Assembly (NCBI GenBank): GCA_027450005.1
Contig: DAIDKO010000096.1
Coordinates: 1 to 64,000, forward strand
Source: Rhodanobacter sp.
GTDB taxonomy: Bacteria > Pseudomonadota > Gammaproteobacteria > Xanthomonadales > Rhodanobacteraceae
Length of the DNA: 64,000 nt
Direction: 5' to 3'
Below, piece after piece: positions 18,517 to 27,327 of this stretch (its first letter is position 1; each line of letters starts with the position of its first letter). The notes under the pieces were generated by a model. It saw only the letters and a program-made list of their open reading frames with translations. It had not been told where the DNA came from and searched no databases. Position numbers and translations under genes: made by a program.

Positions 18517-19035
18517 TCAGTCGCCGAGCTTTGATCCGGCGTCCATCAGCGCCTCTGGCTTCGTCCAGATGGACCCCGCTACATTGTCGGAATGCACCGC
18601 CCAGCACTCGGCCAGGGATCGGCCATCTCCCGGAATGATGGCCTGCGGCGCGATGTCGGCCAGCGGCTTCAGCACGAAGGCGTGCCGCAGCTCCTTGCGC
18701 GGGATCTGCAGGTGGCCGGGACCATCGATCACCTGCTCGTCGTACAGCACGATGTCCACGTCCAGCGTGCGGTCCGAGTAGCGCGGCACGTCGCGCCGGC
18801 GGCCGTGGCGGTCCTCCAGCGCATGCAGCCAGTCGTTGAGTGCCTCGGGGCCGAGTTCGGTATCCAGTCCCACCGCGAGGTTGACGAAATCCGCGCCCTC
18901 GAAGCCCACCGAGTGGCTGCGATAGGCTGGCGACACCTCGATCGCGCCGAAGCGCGCGCGCAGCTCGTCCAGCGCGGCGCGCAGGTAGCGGTGCGGTTCG
19001 AGGTTGGAACCAAGGCTGAGGTAAGCGCGTGCCAT
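18517..19035 (-). CDS. folK: 2-amino-4-hydroxy-6-hydroxymethyldihydropteridine pyrophosphokinase
   Basis: Transfers pyrophosphate from ATP to the pterin in folate synthesis. The 172-residue protein shows AYLSLGSNLEPH at the start, the loop VNLAVGLDTELGPEAL, the signature PRYSDRTLDVDIVLYDEQ with its Mg-binding Asp pair, and IPRKELRHAFVLKPLADIAP. It begins at ATG 19035; the TGA of the upstream channel gene shares its A, so translation is coupled (TGATG). The track shows it only as the tail of a 539-residue out-of-frame line. The last 20 or so residues are not conserved. Confidence 0.94.
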   Translation of the reverse strand: MARAYLSLGSNLEPHRYLRAALDELRARFGAIEVSPAYRSHSVGFEGADFVNLAVGLDTELGPEALNDWLHALEDRHGRRRDVPRYSDRTLDVDIVLYDEQVIDGPGHLQIPRKELRHAFVLKPLADIAPQAIIPGDGRSLAECWAVHSDNVAGSIWTKPEALMDAGSKLGD

Positions 19036-20303
19036 CAGGATGCCGCAGGCTGCAAAGAGCGCGATTCTGCCCGGCTGCCGTCCTGCTGCGCCAGTCCGGC
19101 CTGCATGTCGTGGCCGCTGGGCTGCTGGTAGAGGCGCAGGCCGAACTCCGGCAGCAGCGCGAACAGATGGTCGAAGATGTCCGCCTGGATGGTCTCGTAC
19201 TCGGCCCATGCCACCGTGTCGGTAAAGCAGTACAGCTCGAGCGGGATGCCCTGCGGCCCGCTGGCCAGCTGGCGCACCATGCAGGTCAGACCGCGATGAA
19301 TGTGCGGATGCGTATCCAGGTACGTCTGCACGTAGGCGCGGAAGGTACCGAGATTGGTGAGCCGGCGACGATTGGCCGCCACTCCTGCGGCCTCGCCCAG
19401 CGCCCGGTTCCAGTCTTCCACCTCCCGCTGCTTCGCCGGCAGGTAGCCGCCCAGCAGGCGCAGTGTCGCCAGCCGGTCCAGCGCCGCGTCGTCGAGGAAA
19501 CCCACGCTGCCCGCGTCGATGGTGAGCACCCGCTTGATGCGGCGGCCGCCGGTCTCCTGCATGCCGCGCCAGTTCTTGTAGGAGTCGGAGATCAGCCGCC
19601 AGCTGGGGATGGTGGTGATCGTCTTGTCCCAGTTGCGTACCTTCACCGTATGCAGGGCAATGTCGATCACTTCGCCGTCGGCATGGAGCTGGGGCATCTC
19701 GATCCAGTCGCCTACGCGCAGCATGTCGTTGGAGGACAGCTGCACGCCCGCCACGAAGCCGAGGATGGTGTCCTTGAACACCAGCATCAGCACGGCCGAC
19801 ATGGCACCGAGGCCGGACAGCAGAAGGCCAATCCGCTGCCCGGTGAGCGCGGTGACGACGACGAGCCCCGCCACCACGAATAGCACGATCTTCGCCAGCT
19901 GCACCACGCCCTTGATCGAGCGTTCGCGGCCACGCGGCGTCTCCCGGTAGATGTCCTCCAGCGCCGACAGCGCACTGCTTATCGCCATCGCCACGAACAG
20001 CACCAGCAACGCCCTGCTGATGCTGGCGACCAGGTTCTCCACGTCGCCCGGCACGCCCGGCACCAGCGCGATGCCGTACTGCACCACCAGCGTCGGCGCC
20101 ATCCGCGCAAGCCAGGCGAAGCTTTGCCTCCTGCACAGCGCGTCATCCCATTGCCACTCCGTGCGCGCGGCCACGCCCTGTACCGCACGCAGCAGGACGC
20201 TGCGCACCAGCACGCCGACCAGCCACGCCAGCAGCAGCAGGGCCAGCAGGCCCATCGCGGTACGCATGCCGGGCAGATCCAGTAGTTGTTGCAGGGAAGC
20301 CAT
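19035..20303 (-). CDS. MscS-family mechanosensitive channel, YbdG/MscM-like
   Basis: Inner-membrane small-conductance channel of 422 residues, close to E. coli YbdG in length and plan. There are five hydrophobic segments, including TAMGLLALLLLAWLVGVLVRSVLL and LAKIVLFVVAGLVVVTAL. The pore helix LLSGLGAMSAVLMLVFKDTILGFVAGVQL is followed by the beta domain with LRVGDWIEMPQLHADGEVIDIALHTVKVRNWDKTITTIPS. The ATG at 20303 has GAGGAG eight bases upstream. It is followed by folK with a one-base overlap, an odd pairing of an osmotic-stress channel with a folate gene. Confidence 0.93.
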   Translation of the reverse strand: MASLQQLLDLPGMRTAMGLLALLLLAWLVGVLVRSVLLRAVQGVAARTEWQWDDALCRRQSFAWLARMAPTLVVQYGIALVPGVPGDVENLVASISRALLVLFVAMAISSALSALEDIYRETPRGRERSIKGVVQLAKIVLFVVAGLVVVTALTGQRIGLLLSGLGAMSAVLMLVFKDTILGFVAGVQLSSNDMLRVGDWIEMPQLHADGEVIDIALHTVKVRNWDKTITTIPSWRLISDSYKNWRGMQETGGRRIKRVLTIDAGSVGFLDDAALDRLATLRLLGGYLPAKQREVEDWNRALGEAAGVAANRRRLTNLGTFRAYVQTYLDTHPHIHRGLTCMVRQLASGPQGIPLELYCFTDTVAWAEYETIQADIFDHLFALLPEFGLRLYQQPSGHDMQAGLAQQDGSRAESRSLQPAAS

Positions 20304-20396
20304 TCGCTTCGCTCCTCGGGGTCGGACCGGCGCGCGCGGCACGCCGGCAGGCCGGATAACCTTCGCCGCAAGCAGGGCAAAACCCCGCGGAAGACG

Positions 20397-20753
20397 CTAG
20401 GGCCGCGTGCCGCGTTCGATGCGTACGCCCACCGCCTTCGCACCACGCACCGCGCCAGGCTTGGACAGCTTCAGGCGCACCCAACGCACGCCGAACTCCT
20501 CGCGGATGATCGCGGCGCAGCGCTCGGCCAGGGTTTCCACCAGGCCAAAGCTGGAGGCGCCCACGTAGTCGATCAGCCGCTTGGACACGTCCTTGTAGTT
20601 CAGGGTGTGCGCGATGTCGTCGCTGGCGGCCGGCGCGGTGTTGTCGAACGCCATCTCGATATCGAAGGCCAGCGTTTGGCGCACGCGGCGCTCCCAGTCG
20701 TAGATGCCGATCACGGCGTCGATGCGCAAATCCTCGATGAAGACGATGTCCAT
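20397..20753 (-). CDS. folB: Dihydroneopterin aldolase
   Basis: Cleaves dihydroneopterin in folate synthesis. The 118-residue protein has the family start IVFIEDLRIDAVIGIYDWER with the catalytic Tyr, then LNYKDVSKRLIDYVGASSFGLVETLAERCAAII and the final conserved VRLKLSKPGAVRGAKAVGVRIER with the catalytic Lys. It is divergent from the broken OsmC gene and lies 93 bases upstream of the MscS/folK pair in the same direction, probably one transcript. Confidence 0.95.
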   Translation of the reverse strand: MDIVFIEDLRIDAVIGIYDWERRVRQTLAFDIEMAFDNTAPAASDDIAHTLNYKDVSKRLIDYVGASSFGLVETLAERCAAIIREEFGVRWVRLKLSKPGAVRGAKAVGVRIERGTRP

Positions 20754-20895
20754 GGCAGCACGTTCGTTGGAACAGGGGCCTTACAGGGTCGGTGACCGCA
20801 GGCGCAGATGCAAGCCGGTGCATTTCACGCCGAGCGCGCGCAAGCCGGCGTGCGACGCGCTAGAGGTGGATCCCCACCCCTCGACAGGATCCGCC

Positions 20896-21306
20896 ATGAG
20901 TACCCCCGCCAACGTGACGGCCGCCATCGCCAGCACCCCCTACACCGTTCGCCTGGAGGACGACCATGGCCACCAGTGGCTGGGCGACGAGCCGACCGAG
21001 CTGCACGGCGCCGACGCCGGACCGGATCCGCATCGCCTGCTGCTCTCCAGCCTCGGTGCCTGCACCTCGATCACGCTGAAGATGTATGCCGAACGCAAGG
21101 GGCGGCCGCTGGAAGGCGTCGAAGTGGCGCTGGATTTCAATTCCTAAGGCGTGCCCGCGGCCGGCACCAACCTGATCCGGCGGCGTATCGCCCTGTACGG
21201 CCAGCTGGACGGGCAGCAACGCGAACGCCTGCTGCAGATCGCCAACGCCTGCCCGATCCACAAGGTACCGAGCGGCGAGATCCGCATCGATACGGCCTTG
21301 GAATAG
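20896..21306 (+). pseudogene. OsmC-family (YhfA-like) gene with in-frame TAA
   Basis: Two halves of one OsmC-type peroxide/redox protein are read in the same frame. The first half, MSTPANVTAA to EVALDFNS, contains DPHRLLLSSLGACTSITLKMYAERKG, with the first active-site Cys. TAA at 21145-21147 stops it. The frame then continues GVPAAGTNLIRRRIALYG to QIANACPIHKVPSGEIRI, which holds the second Cys of the pair. Without the second half the protein would lack a catalytic Cys, so it is probably inactive unless the stop is read through or is an assembly error. The track shows only the first half. Confidence 0.82.
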
Positions 21307-21340
21307 GCACGTTGCGGCAGCAGAGATGCGATCATGGCGC

Positions 21341-22732
21341 ATGACCGCCTTCGCCACGCTCCCGCTCAAGCCCGCCCTGCTCGCCAGCCTCGAAACCCTC
21401 GGCTATGCGGAGATGACGCCGGTGCAAGCGCAAAGCCTGCCGCCAATGCTGGCAGGCCGCGACGTGATCGCGCAGGCGCAGACCGGCAGTGGCAAGACCG
21501 CCGCGTTCGGCCTCGCGCTGCTGCAGGCCCTGCAGCCGGAAACCATCCGCCTGCAGGCGCTGGTGCTGTGCCCCACGCGCGAACTCGCCGACCAGGTGAG
21601 CAAGTCCCTGCGCAAGCTCGCCGCCAACATCCCCAACGTGAAGCTGCTGACGCTGTGCGGCGGCATGCCGCTGGGCCCGCAACTCGCGTCCCTGCAGCAC
21701 GATCCGCACATCGTGGTCGGCACGCCAGGCCGCGTGCAGGAGCACCTCAAGCGCGGCAGCCTGCACGGCGGCGGCATCCAGATGCTGGTGCTGGACGAGG
21801 CCGACCGCATGCTGGACATGGGTTTCAGCGAGGCGATCGACGACATCGTCGGGCGCATCGCGAAGCACCACCAGACGCTGCTGTTTTCAGCCACCTACGC
21901 CGACGGGATCCGCGAGGCGAGCAAACGCCTGCAGCGCGAGCCGGTGGCGGTGACGGTGGAGGCGCCCCGCGAGGAAACCACGATCGAGCAGCGTTTTCAC
22001 GAGGTGGACCCGGCGCAAAAGCTGGACGCCCTCGCGCAGTTGCTCGGCAAGGGCACGCTCAGCGCCGAGCGGGCGCAACACGCGCTGGTGTTCTGCAATA
22101 TGCGCAAGGACGTGGACGCGGTGGCGCAGGAACTCGACCGCCGCGGCTTCTCCGCGCTCGCCCTGCACGGCGACATGGAACAGCGCGACCGCGACGAGGT
22201 ACTGGTGCAATTCGCCAACCGCAGCTGCTGCATCCTGGTGGCCACCGACGTGGCCGCACGTGGCCTGGATATCGCGGCACTGCCGCTGGTGGTGAGCTAC
22301 GACATCGCGCACGATCCGGACACGCACACGCACCGCATTGGCCGTACCGGCCGCGCTGGCGAGAGCGGCCTCGCGATCACCCTGGTCACGCCGCGCGAAC
22401 GGCCCAAGGCACAGAACATCGAGGCGCAGCTCGGCCAACCGCTGCCGTGGCACCCACTGCGCGTATCGCCGCCACGCGGCAAGCAACTCAACCTCGCGCC
22501 GATGAAGACCCTGGTGATCGACGCCGGCCGCCAGGACAAGCTGCGCCCCGGCGACATCCTCGGCGCGCTCACCGGCGACGCCGGGCTGGCCGCAAAGGAC
22601 ATCGGCAAGATCGACGTATTCGCCACCCGTGCCTACGTGGCGATCAGCCGCGCCTTGGCGAACAAGGCGCTGGACCGGTTGCGCGCGGGGCGCATCAAGG
22701 GGCGGAATTTTCGCGTGCGGGCGCTCGGTTGA
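21341..22732 (+). CDS. dbpA: ATP-dependent RNA helicase DbpA
   Basis: DEAD-box helicase of 463 residues acting on 23S rRNA during ribosome assembly. Motifs in order: Q motif YAEMTPVQAQSLP, AQTGSGKT (Walker A), PTRELADQ, TPGRVQEHL, DEAD in VLDEADRMLDMG, SAT in LLFSATYADG, ARGLDIAALPLVVSYD and HRIGRTGRAGE. The C-terminal RNA-binding domain specific to DbpA is present (KTLVIDAGRQDKLRPGDILGALTGDAGL and the ending GRNFRVRALG). ATG 21341 is used rather than 21326. It starts 35 bases after the OsmC pseudogene. Confidence 0.96.
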   Translation: MTAFATLPLKPALLASLETLGYAEMTPVQAQSLPPMLAGRDVIAQAQTGSGKTAAFGLALLQALQPETIRLQALVLCPTRELADQVSKSLRKLAANIPNVKLLTLCGGMPLGPQLASLQHDPHIVVGTPGRVQEHLKRGSLHGGGIQMLVLDEADRMLDMGFSEAIDDIVGRIAKHHQTLLFSATYADGIREASKRLQREPVAVTVEAPREETTIEQRFHEVDPAQKLDALAQLLGKGTLSAERAQHALVFCNMRKDVDAVAQELDRRGFSALALHGDMEQRDRDEVLVQFANRSCCILVATDVAARGLDIAALPLVVSYDIAHDPDTHTHRIGRTGRAGESGLAITLVTPRERPKAQNIEAQLGQPLPWHPLRVSPPRGKQLNLAPMKTLVIDAGRQDKLRPGDILGALTGDAGLAAKDIGKIDVFATRAYVAISRALANKALDRLRAGRIKGRNFRVRALG

Positions 22733-22849
22733 GCTTTGTTCCATTTCCCTGTTGGGATGCGGGCTTGCTCTTTTTGCTTTCGCAAGCCACAAAGCGGTTT
22801 CGGTCGCCTGCCGGCGGCCGAGTTTGCAGCGATGGTGACTTGCCCAGGC

Positions 22850-24097
22850 TCAACCGTGCGCCTGGCGCTGCAGTAAACGCGCCGCACCGCGCCCCGCCAG
22901 CAATCCGCTGGCAAGACATGCAGTCAGCAGATACCCCCCGGTAGGCGCCTCCCAGTCCAGCATCTCCCCGGCGCAGAATGTACCCGGCCGCGCCTTCAGC
23001 ATCAGGTGTTCGTCCAGCGCTTCCAGGCGCACGCCACCCGCGGTGCTGATTGCCTCGTCCAGTGGACGCGGCGCGCGCAGCGTCAGCGGCAGCGCCTTGA
23101 TCCGTGCCGCGAGCGCGGACGGATCCGCAAGCACCGCCTTGTCGGCGCCCTCGAACACCAGCGCGCATTTCGCCGTGTCGAGATGCGCACGACGGCGTAG
23201 CCAGTCGCCGAGACTGTGCTTGCCGCGCGGCGCGGCGAGGCGTTCGGCCAGCACCGCCGGCGCGATGCCCGGCACCAGGTCGAGTTGCAGTTGCGCCTCG
23301 CCGTCCCGGGCGATCCGCTCGCGCAGATCCGCGCCGATCGCATAAACCAAGCTGCCCTCGATGCCGTAGTCGCTTATCACGCATTCGCCCTGGCGCGATC
23401 GGTGGACCTCGTGCCGATCGACCCAGTGCGCCTTCACTGCCTTCAACGGTACGCCGGCGAAGCGGCTGCGCAGGTGCTCGCTCCATGCAACCTCGAACCC
23501 GCAGTTGGCGCTCTGCAACGGCGCAACGTCGATACCGGCGGCACGCAGTGGCGCCGCCCAAGCGCCATCGGAACCCAGCTTCGGCCAGCTCGCGCCGCCC
23601 AGCGCCAGCACGGTCGCGGCGGGGGTGACGGTGCGTTCGCCTTCCGGCGTGGCGAAGCGCAATACGCCATCATCGCGCCAGCCCAGCCAACGGTGGTGCA
23701 CGTGGAAGACCACGCCCGCGGCGCGCAGCCGGTGCAGCCAGCGACGCAGCAGGGGCGCGGCCTTCATGTCGGCGGGGAATACCCGGCCCGAACTGCCCAC
23801 GAAGGTTTCCACGCCCAGGCCGCGCGCCCAGTCGCGCAGTGCATCGGCATCGAAGGCACGCAGCCAGTTCGCGACTTCCTCCTGCCGCTCGCCGTAACGC
23901 CCAACGAAGCGTTCGAACGACTCGCCATGGGTGAGGTTAAGTCCGCCCTTGCCGGCGAGCAGGAACTTCCTGCCCACCGAGCCCATGGCGTCGTAGAGGT
24001 CAACGGCGATGCCTGCGGCGCAAGCCGCCTCGGCCGCCATCAGGCCGGCCGGGCCACCGCCGATAATCGCCACGTGCGCAGAAGTGCTCGTCATCAT
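22850..24097 (-). CDS. NAD(P)/FAD-dependent oxidoreductase, HI0933/YhiN-like
   Basis: Flavoprotein of 415 residues. The FAD-binding start is VAIIGGGPAGLMAAEAACAAG, followed by GRKFLLAGKGGLNLTH, the hallmark of the BaiN/HI0933 family. Later motifs are GVETFVGSSGRVFP, VLALGGASWPKLGSDG and the C-terminal FCAGEMLDWEAPTGGYLLTACLASGLLAG. The reaction in the cell is unknown; relatives are described as hydroxysteroid or general dehydrogenases. The start is one of two tandem ATG codons at 24097/24094; the track's longer start at 24145 adds 16 residues that do not fit. Hairpin-forming sequence GGCTTGC/GCAAGCC lies in the gap to dbpA and may end either gene. Confidence 0.9.
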   Translation of the reverse strand: MMTSTSAHVAIIGGGPAGLMAAEAACAAGIAVDLYDAMGSVGRKFLLAGKGGLNLTHGESFERFVGRYGERQEEVANWLRAFDADALRDWARGLGVETFVGSSGRVFPADMKAAPLLRRWLHRLRAAGVVFHVHHRWLGWRDDGVLRFATPEGERTVTPAATVLALGGASWPKLGSDGAWAAPLRAAGIDVAPLQSANCGFEVAWSEHLRSRFAGVPLKAVKAHWVDRHEVHRSRQGECVISDYGIEGSLVYAIGADLRERIARDGEAQLQLDLVPGIAPAVLAERLAAPRGKHSLGDWLRRRAHLDTAKCALVFEGADKAVLADPSALAARIKALPLTLRAPRPLDEAISTAGGVRLEALDEHLMLKARPGTFCAGEMLDWEAPTGGYLLTACLASGLLAGRGAARLLQRQAHG

Positions 24098-24206
24098 CCG
24101 CCCATGGTCGCACGCCGCATGGACACCGACGCCAACGATTCCCACCCCCGGGGCGGCGCGACATCGCGTCAGCGATGGCCCACAGCATGGCCGCGGGGAT
24201 CATGCG

Positions 24207-24240
24207 CAAAAATAAAGGCCCAGCCGGCGCCGGCTGGGCC
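24207..24240 (-). terminator. Intrinsic terminator of the shorter HExxE gene
   Basis: A fully self-complementary GC stretch with 12-base arms (GGCCCAGCCGGC and its complement) is followed on the minus strand by TTTATTTTT, 49 bases past the stop codon at 24289. This is a textbook Rho-independent terminator. Confidence 0.85.
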
Positions 24241-24288
24241 AAGTGGAGTCAGCGTGCGGTGCGTTCTCCTTGCCCCGCACGAAGGGCC

Positions 24289-25371
24289 TCAGTGCAGGAT
24301 CACGTGCGTGATCGCACAGGAATTGGTGTCGTTCGACCAGCTTGCCTGCTCGGTGAACGTGCCCGTACCCATCACCACGTTCGCCGCGCCGCCCGGCTGA
24401 CCCGCCGCGATCCAGGCGCACTCGTCGGAGTTCTCCGCGCCGGTGGAGGGGTTGGTCCAGCCGCCTGCCGGATAAGTATCCGACATCATCTCGTGCCACT
24501 CGTGGCCCAGTGTCATCGTCCAGCCGTCTAGGTAACCGGCGGAGCCGGAGTTCACGAAGTTCACGCCGCAGCTCGTACCCAGGTCCATGTTGTACGGCTG
24601 GTTGCTATAGGCGATGTCGCCGTACGACGAGGTCGTGTAGTTGTGCCACGCGCAATAGCCCTGGGTCGGGCTCTGGTAGTTGTCCGGGTCGGAACCGTGT
24701 GGCGACATGATGATGTAGTACGTGTAGCGGTTCGAGCCCTGCGCCGTGTTGCCGAAGTGCGCCGCCGCCTTGATCGCCTCGTTCGCCAGGTCGGTCGCGG
24801 TCGGTGCGCTGGGTGCGGCCGAGTTGTCGTACCAGGAGCCCGCGTACACGCCGCCGGTCTGGTACGGCACGAAGTTCGCGGTCGATGGGCAGCTGGTGGC
24901 GCCCCTCGCAACGCCTGCACCATCGCACCACTGGGTCAGGTCGGCCGACCACAGCTCGTTACCGGTACCGATGCCCTTGAACATCTCCTCCGCTACCGCC
25001 GCGGCGCCGTAGGAGTCGTTGGAGAACACATCGTCACCCTTGGCATTGAGGGTCTGCGTGCCCCAGCCGCTGCCGTAGTACACGACGTAGACCTTTACAT
25101 GGTTGTCCATCACGCCCACACCACTGGTGCCACCGCCATAGGCGAGCGTGTTCGAGGCTTTGCGCCTGGCGGTATGCCCAGCCTCGTATCTGTGGATCAA
25201 CTCCAGTACTGGGAGGGTGGGTATCGCACCATGGCGATAGGCGTGCCCGCTGGCAGGTGCGTAAGGGTTTAATTCCGACGAATTGCCATTGGCGGACTGG
25301 GCCAGCAGCGAGCTCGAGCCAAGGCCGAGCAGGATGGATGCTGCGATGGCTTTCAACACGATTGACTTCAT
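24289..25371 (-). CDS. Secreted HExxE-motif protein, short paralogue
   Basis: Exported protein of 360 residues with signal peptide SIVLKAIAASILLGLGSSSLLAQ and no accessory domains. The core contains NHVKVYVVYYGSGWG, YYIIMSPHG, and GHEWHEMMSDTYPAGGW followed by ENSDECAW. The order HE-x-x-E, then SD, then GW, then D-x-C resembles the putative zinc-protease family that includes bacterial relatives of plant EXORDIUM/phosphate-induced protein. It is not a standard HExxH zincin, because His occupies the fourth position. Six Cys suggest disulphides outside the cytoplasm. It is more than 85% identical by eye to the core of the next gene upstream. Protease activity is a guess from the motif. Confidence 0.72.
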   Translation of the reverse strand: MKSIVLKAIAASILLGLGSSSLLAQSANGNSSELNPYAPASGHAYRHGAIPTLPVLELIHRYEAGHTARRKASNTLAYGGGTSGVGVMDNHVKVYVVYYGSGWGTQTLNAKGDDVFSNDSYGAAAVAEEMFKGIGTGNELWSADLTQWCDGAGVARGATSCPSTANFVPYQTGGVYAGSWYDNSAAPSAPTATDLANEAIKAAAHFGNTAQGSNRYTYYIIMSPHGSDPDNYQSPTQGYCAWHNYTTSSYGDIAYSNQPYNMDLGTSCGVNFVNSGSAGYLDGWTMTLGHEWHEMMSDTYPAGGWTNPSTGAENSDECAWIAAGQPGGAANVVMGTGTFTEQASWSNDTNSCAITHVILH

Positions 25372-25428
25372 GTGCACTCCCCAAGTGGTGGGTTTGGTTG
25401 CGCGACATGCGCCCGCACGCCGCGGATT

Positions 25429-25509
25429 GCACGTCCCATGTCGAACATCCGGGGCATAAAGCAGGAATCCGCACCTCGGACGAAAACGGCGCGCATCCCT
25501 GCGCGCCGT
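25429..25509. repeat. Intergenic repeat copy 1 (between HExxE paralogues)
   Basis: An approximately 80-base segment starting GCACGTCCCATGTCGAACAT and ending in the terminator hairpin. It recurs with scattered changes at 27328-27406. It lies upstream of each paralogue, showing that leader and terminator were duplicated with the gene. Confidence 0.75.
25486..25509 (-). terminator. Intrinsic terminator of the long HExxE gene
   Basis: Arms ACGGCGCGCA/TGCGCGCCGT with a TCCC loop, followed on the minus strand by TTTTCG, nine bases beyond the 25518 stop. It also lies in the leader region of the downstream paralogue, separating the two transcripts. Confidence 0.75.
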
Positions 25510-25517
25510 GTCTTTCC

Positions 25518-27254
25518 TCAGAACGTCAGGCTCCAGCTGTTGAGCGTGCCGGTATCGCCGCTGTACCAGGGATCGTTGTCGATCACCTGCAGCTGCCAGG
25601 TGCCTGCGGCCGCATTCGCGGAGGCATCCACCGTGTAGGTGGTGTTGATGTTGCCGTCATTGTTGTAGTCCGGCGACTGCAGGGTGTACGAGGTACCGTC
25701 GGGCGCGATCAGATCGATCTCCAGGTCGCCCGACCAGTTATGGGTGATGTTGACGTTCACCTTCAAGGTGGACGGCGCATTGCCGGAGACTCCGCTCACC
25801 ACGATGCCGTCCTGGATGGTGGCGTTATCGCCGATCGTCACCGGTGTATCGGTGCTGCTGAAGGTACCGCCACCGCCGCCGCTGCTTGCGACAGTCACCG
25901 AGGCGGTCGTGCTGCTCTTTGCGCCGGTGCTGTCGGTCACGGTCTCGGTCACGTTGTAGGTACCCGCCGCCGCATAGGTGTGAGTCGGGCTCGCCGCGGT
26001 CGAGGTGCCACCGTCACCGAAAGTCCACGCGTACGAGCTGATCGTTCCACCCGTGTCGGTCGACGCATCCGTGAAGTTCACCGTCAGCCCGCTCACTGTG
26101 TCGGTGAAGTTTGCCACCGGCGTGCTACCGCCGCCGCCGCCGCCACCGCCGCTGCTGCTTCCGTTGACGATCGGGTGCGAGATTGCGCAGGAATTGGTGT
26201 CGTTAGACCAGCTCGCCTGCTCGGTGAACGTGCCCGTGCCCATCGCCACGTTCGCTGCACCGCCCGGCTGGCCCGCCGCGATCCAGGCGCACTCGTCGGA
26301 GTTCTCTGAACCGCTGCTGGTGTTCGTCCAGCCACCTGCCGGGTAGGTGTCCGACATCATCTCGTGCCATTCGTGGCCCAGCGTCATCGTCCAGCCGTCC
26401 AGGTTACCTGCCGAGCCCGAGTTCACGAAGTCCACGCCGCAACTCGAGCCCATGTCCATGTTGTACGGCTGGTTGCTGTAGGCGATGTCGCCGTACGACG
26501 AGGTCGTGTAGTTGTGCCATGCGCAGTAGCCCTGGGTCGGACTCTGGTAGTTGTCCGGGTCCGTGCCATGCGGCGACATGATGATGTAGTAGGTGTAGCG
26601 GTTCGAGCCTTGCGCCGTGTTGCCGAAGTGCGCCGCTGCCTTGATCGCCTCGTTCGCCAGGTCGGTCGCGGTCGGTGCGCTGGGCGCCGCTGCCGAGTTG
26701 TCATACCAGGAGCCCGCGTACACGCCGCCGGTCTGGTACGGCACGAAGTTCGCGTTCGACGGGCAACTGGTGGCGCCCGACGCCACGTTCGGACCGTCAC
26801 ACCACTGCGTCAGATCCGCCGACCACAGCTCGTTACCGGTACCGATGCCCTTGAACATCTCTTCCGCCACCGCTGCGGCGCCGTAGGAGTCGCCGCTGAA
26901 CACGTCGTCACCGTTGGCGTTGGTGGTTTGCGTCCCCCACTGGCTGCCGTAGTAAACGATGTAGACCTTCACATGGCCGTCCATCACGCCCACGCCGTCG
27001 ATGCCACCGTTGTAGGTCAGCGTGTTCGAGCTGGTTGCCGTGGTCGCCGTCGACGCATGCGTGTCGCGGTAGTGCTTCATCTTCTGGTGCACTTCGCGCG
27101 TCGGTATCGCGCCGTGGCGATAGCTGTGGCCGTAGGCAGGCGCATACGGATTGAGCTCCGACGGCTTGCCACCATTGTTGTGCGCCAGCGCCGGCCCTGC
27201 CGCCAGTCCGATCAGGACCGACGCAACCAGCGTCTTCAAAACGATCTGCTTCAT
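25518..27254 (-). CDS. Secreted HExxE-motif protein with PKD and P domains
   Basis: Long paralogue of the downstream gene, 578 residues, ATG 27254 with GGGGAG ahead of it. It has a signal peptide (TLVASVLIGLAAGPALA) and the same core of about residues 25-375, including GHEWHEMMSDTYPAGGW and ENSDECAW. A Ser/Gly linker with eight Gly leads to a PKD domain (about 390-470, SYAWTFGDGGTSTAASPTHTY). A second Gly linker leads to a C-terminal P/Homo-B domain (about 485-578) with ITHNWSGDLEIDLIAPDGTSY and the ending SGDTGTLNSWSLTF. PKD and P domains are common on secreted bacterial hydrolases, for folding or substrate binding. Whether the core is an active metalloenzyme is not established. Confidence 0.8.
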   Translation of the reverse strand: MKQIVLKTLVASVLIGLAAGPALAHNNGGKPSELNPYAPAYGHSYRHGAIPTREVHQKMKHYRDTHASTATTATSSNTLTYNGGIDGVGVMDGHVKVYIVYYGSQWGTQTTNANGDDVFSGDSYGAAAVAEEMFKGIGTGNELWSADLTQWCDGPNVASGATSCPSNANFVPYQTGGVYAGSWYDNSAAAPSAPTATDLANEAIKAAAHFGNTAQGSNRYTYYIIMSPHGTDPDNYQSPTQGYCAWHNYTTSSYGDIAYSNQPYNMDMGSSCGVDFVNSGSAGNLDGWTMTLGHEWHEMMSDTYPAGGWTNTSSGSENSDECAWIAAGQPGGAANVAMGTGTFTEQASWSNDTNSCAISHPIVNGSSSGGGGGGGGSTPVANFTDTVSGLTVNFTDASTDTGGTISSYAWTFGDGGTSTAASPTHTYAAAGTYNVTETVTDSTGAKSSTTASVTVASSGGGGGTFSSTDTPVTIGDNATIQDGIVVSGVSGNAPSTLKVNVNITHNWSGDLEIDLIAPDGTSYTLQSPDYNNDGNINTTYTVDASANAAAGTWQLQVIDNDPWYSGDTGTLNSWSLTF

Positions 27255-27327
27255 GCTAGCTCCCCGAATGGTGCTGTTGAGTGTCCGGGTACCTGGCCCC
27301 CGCTCAGGCATCGGAATGAGATTGGTC

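Noticed and set aside
26130-26160. Run of GCC/GGC repeats considered as a microsatellite
   Set aside because: It encodes the poly-Gly linker of the PKD-containing protein and is explained by that.
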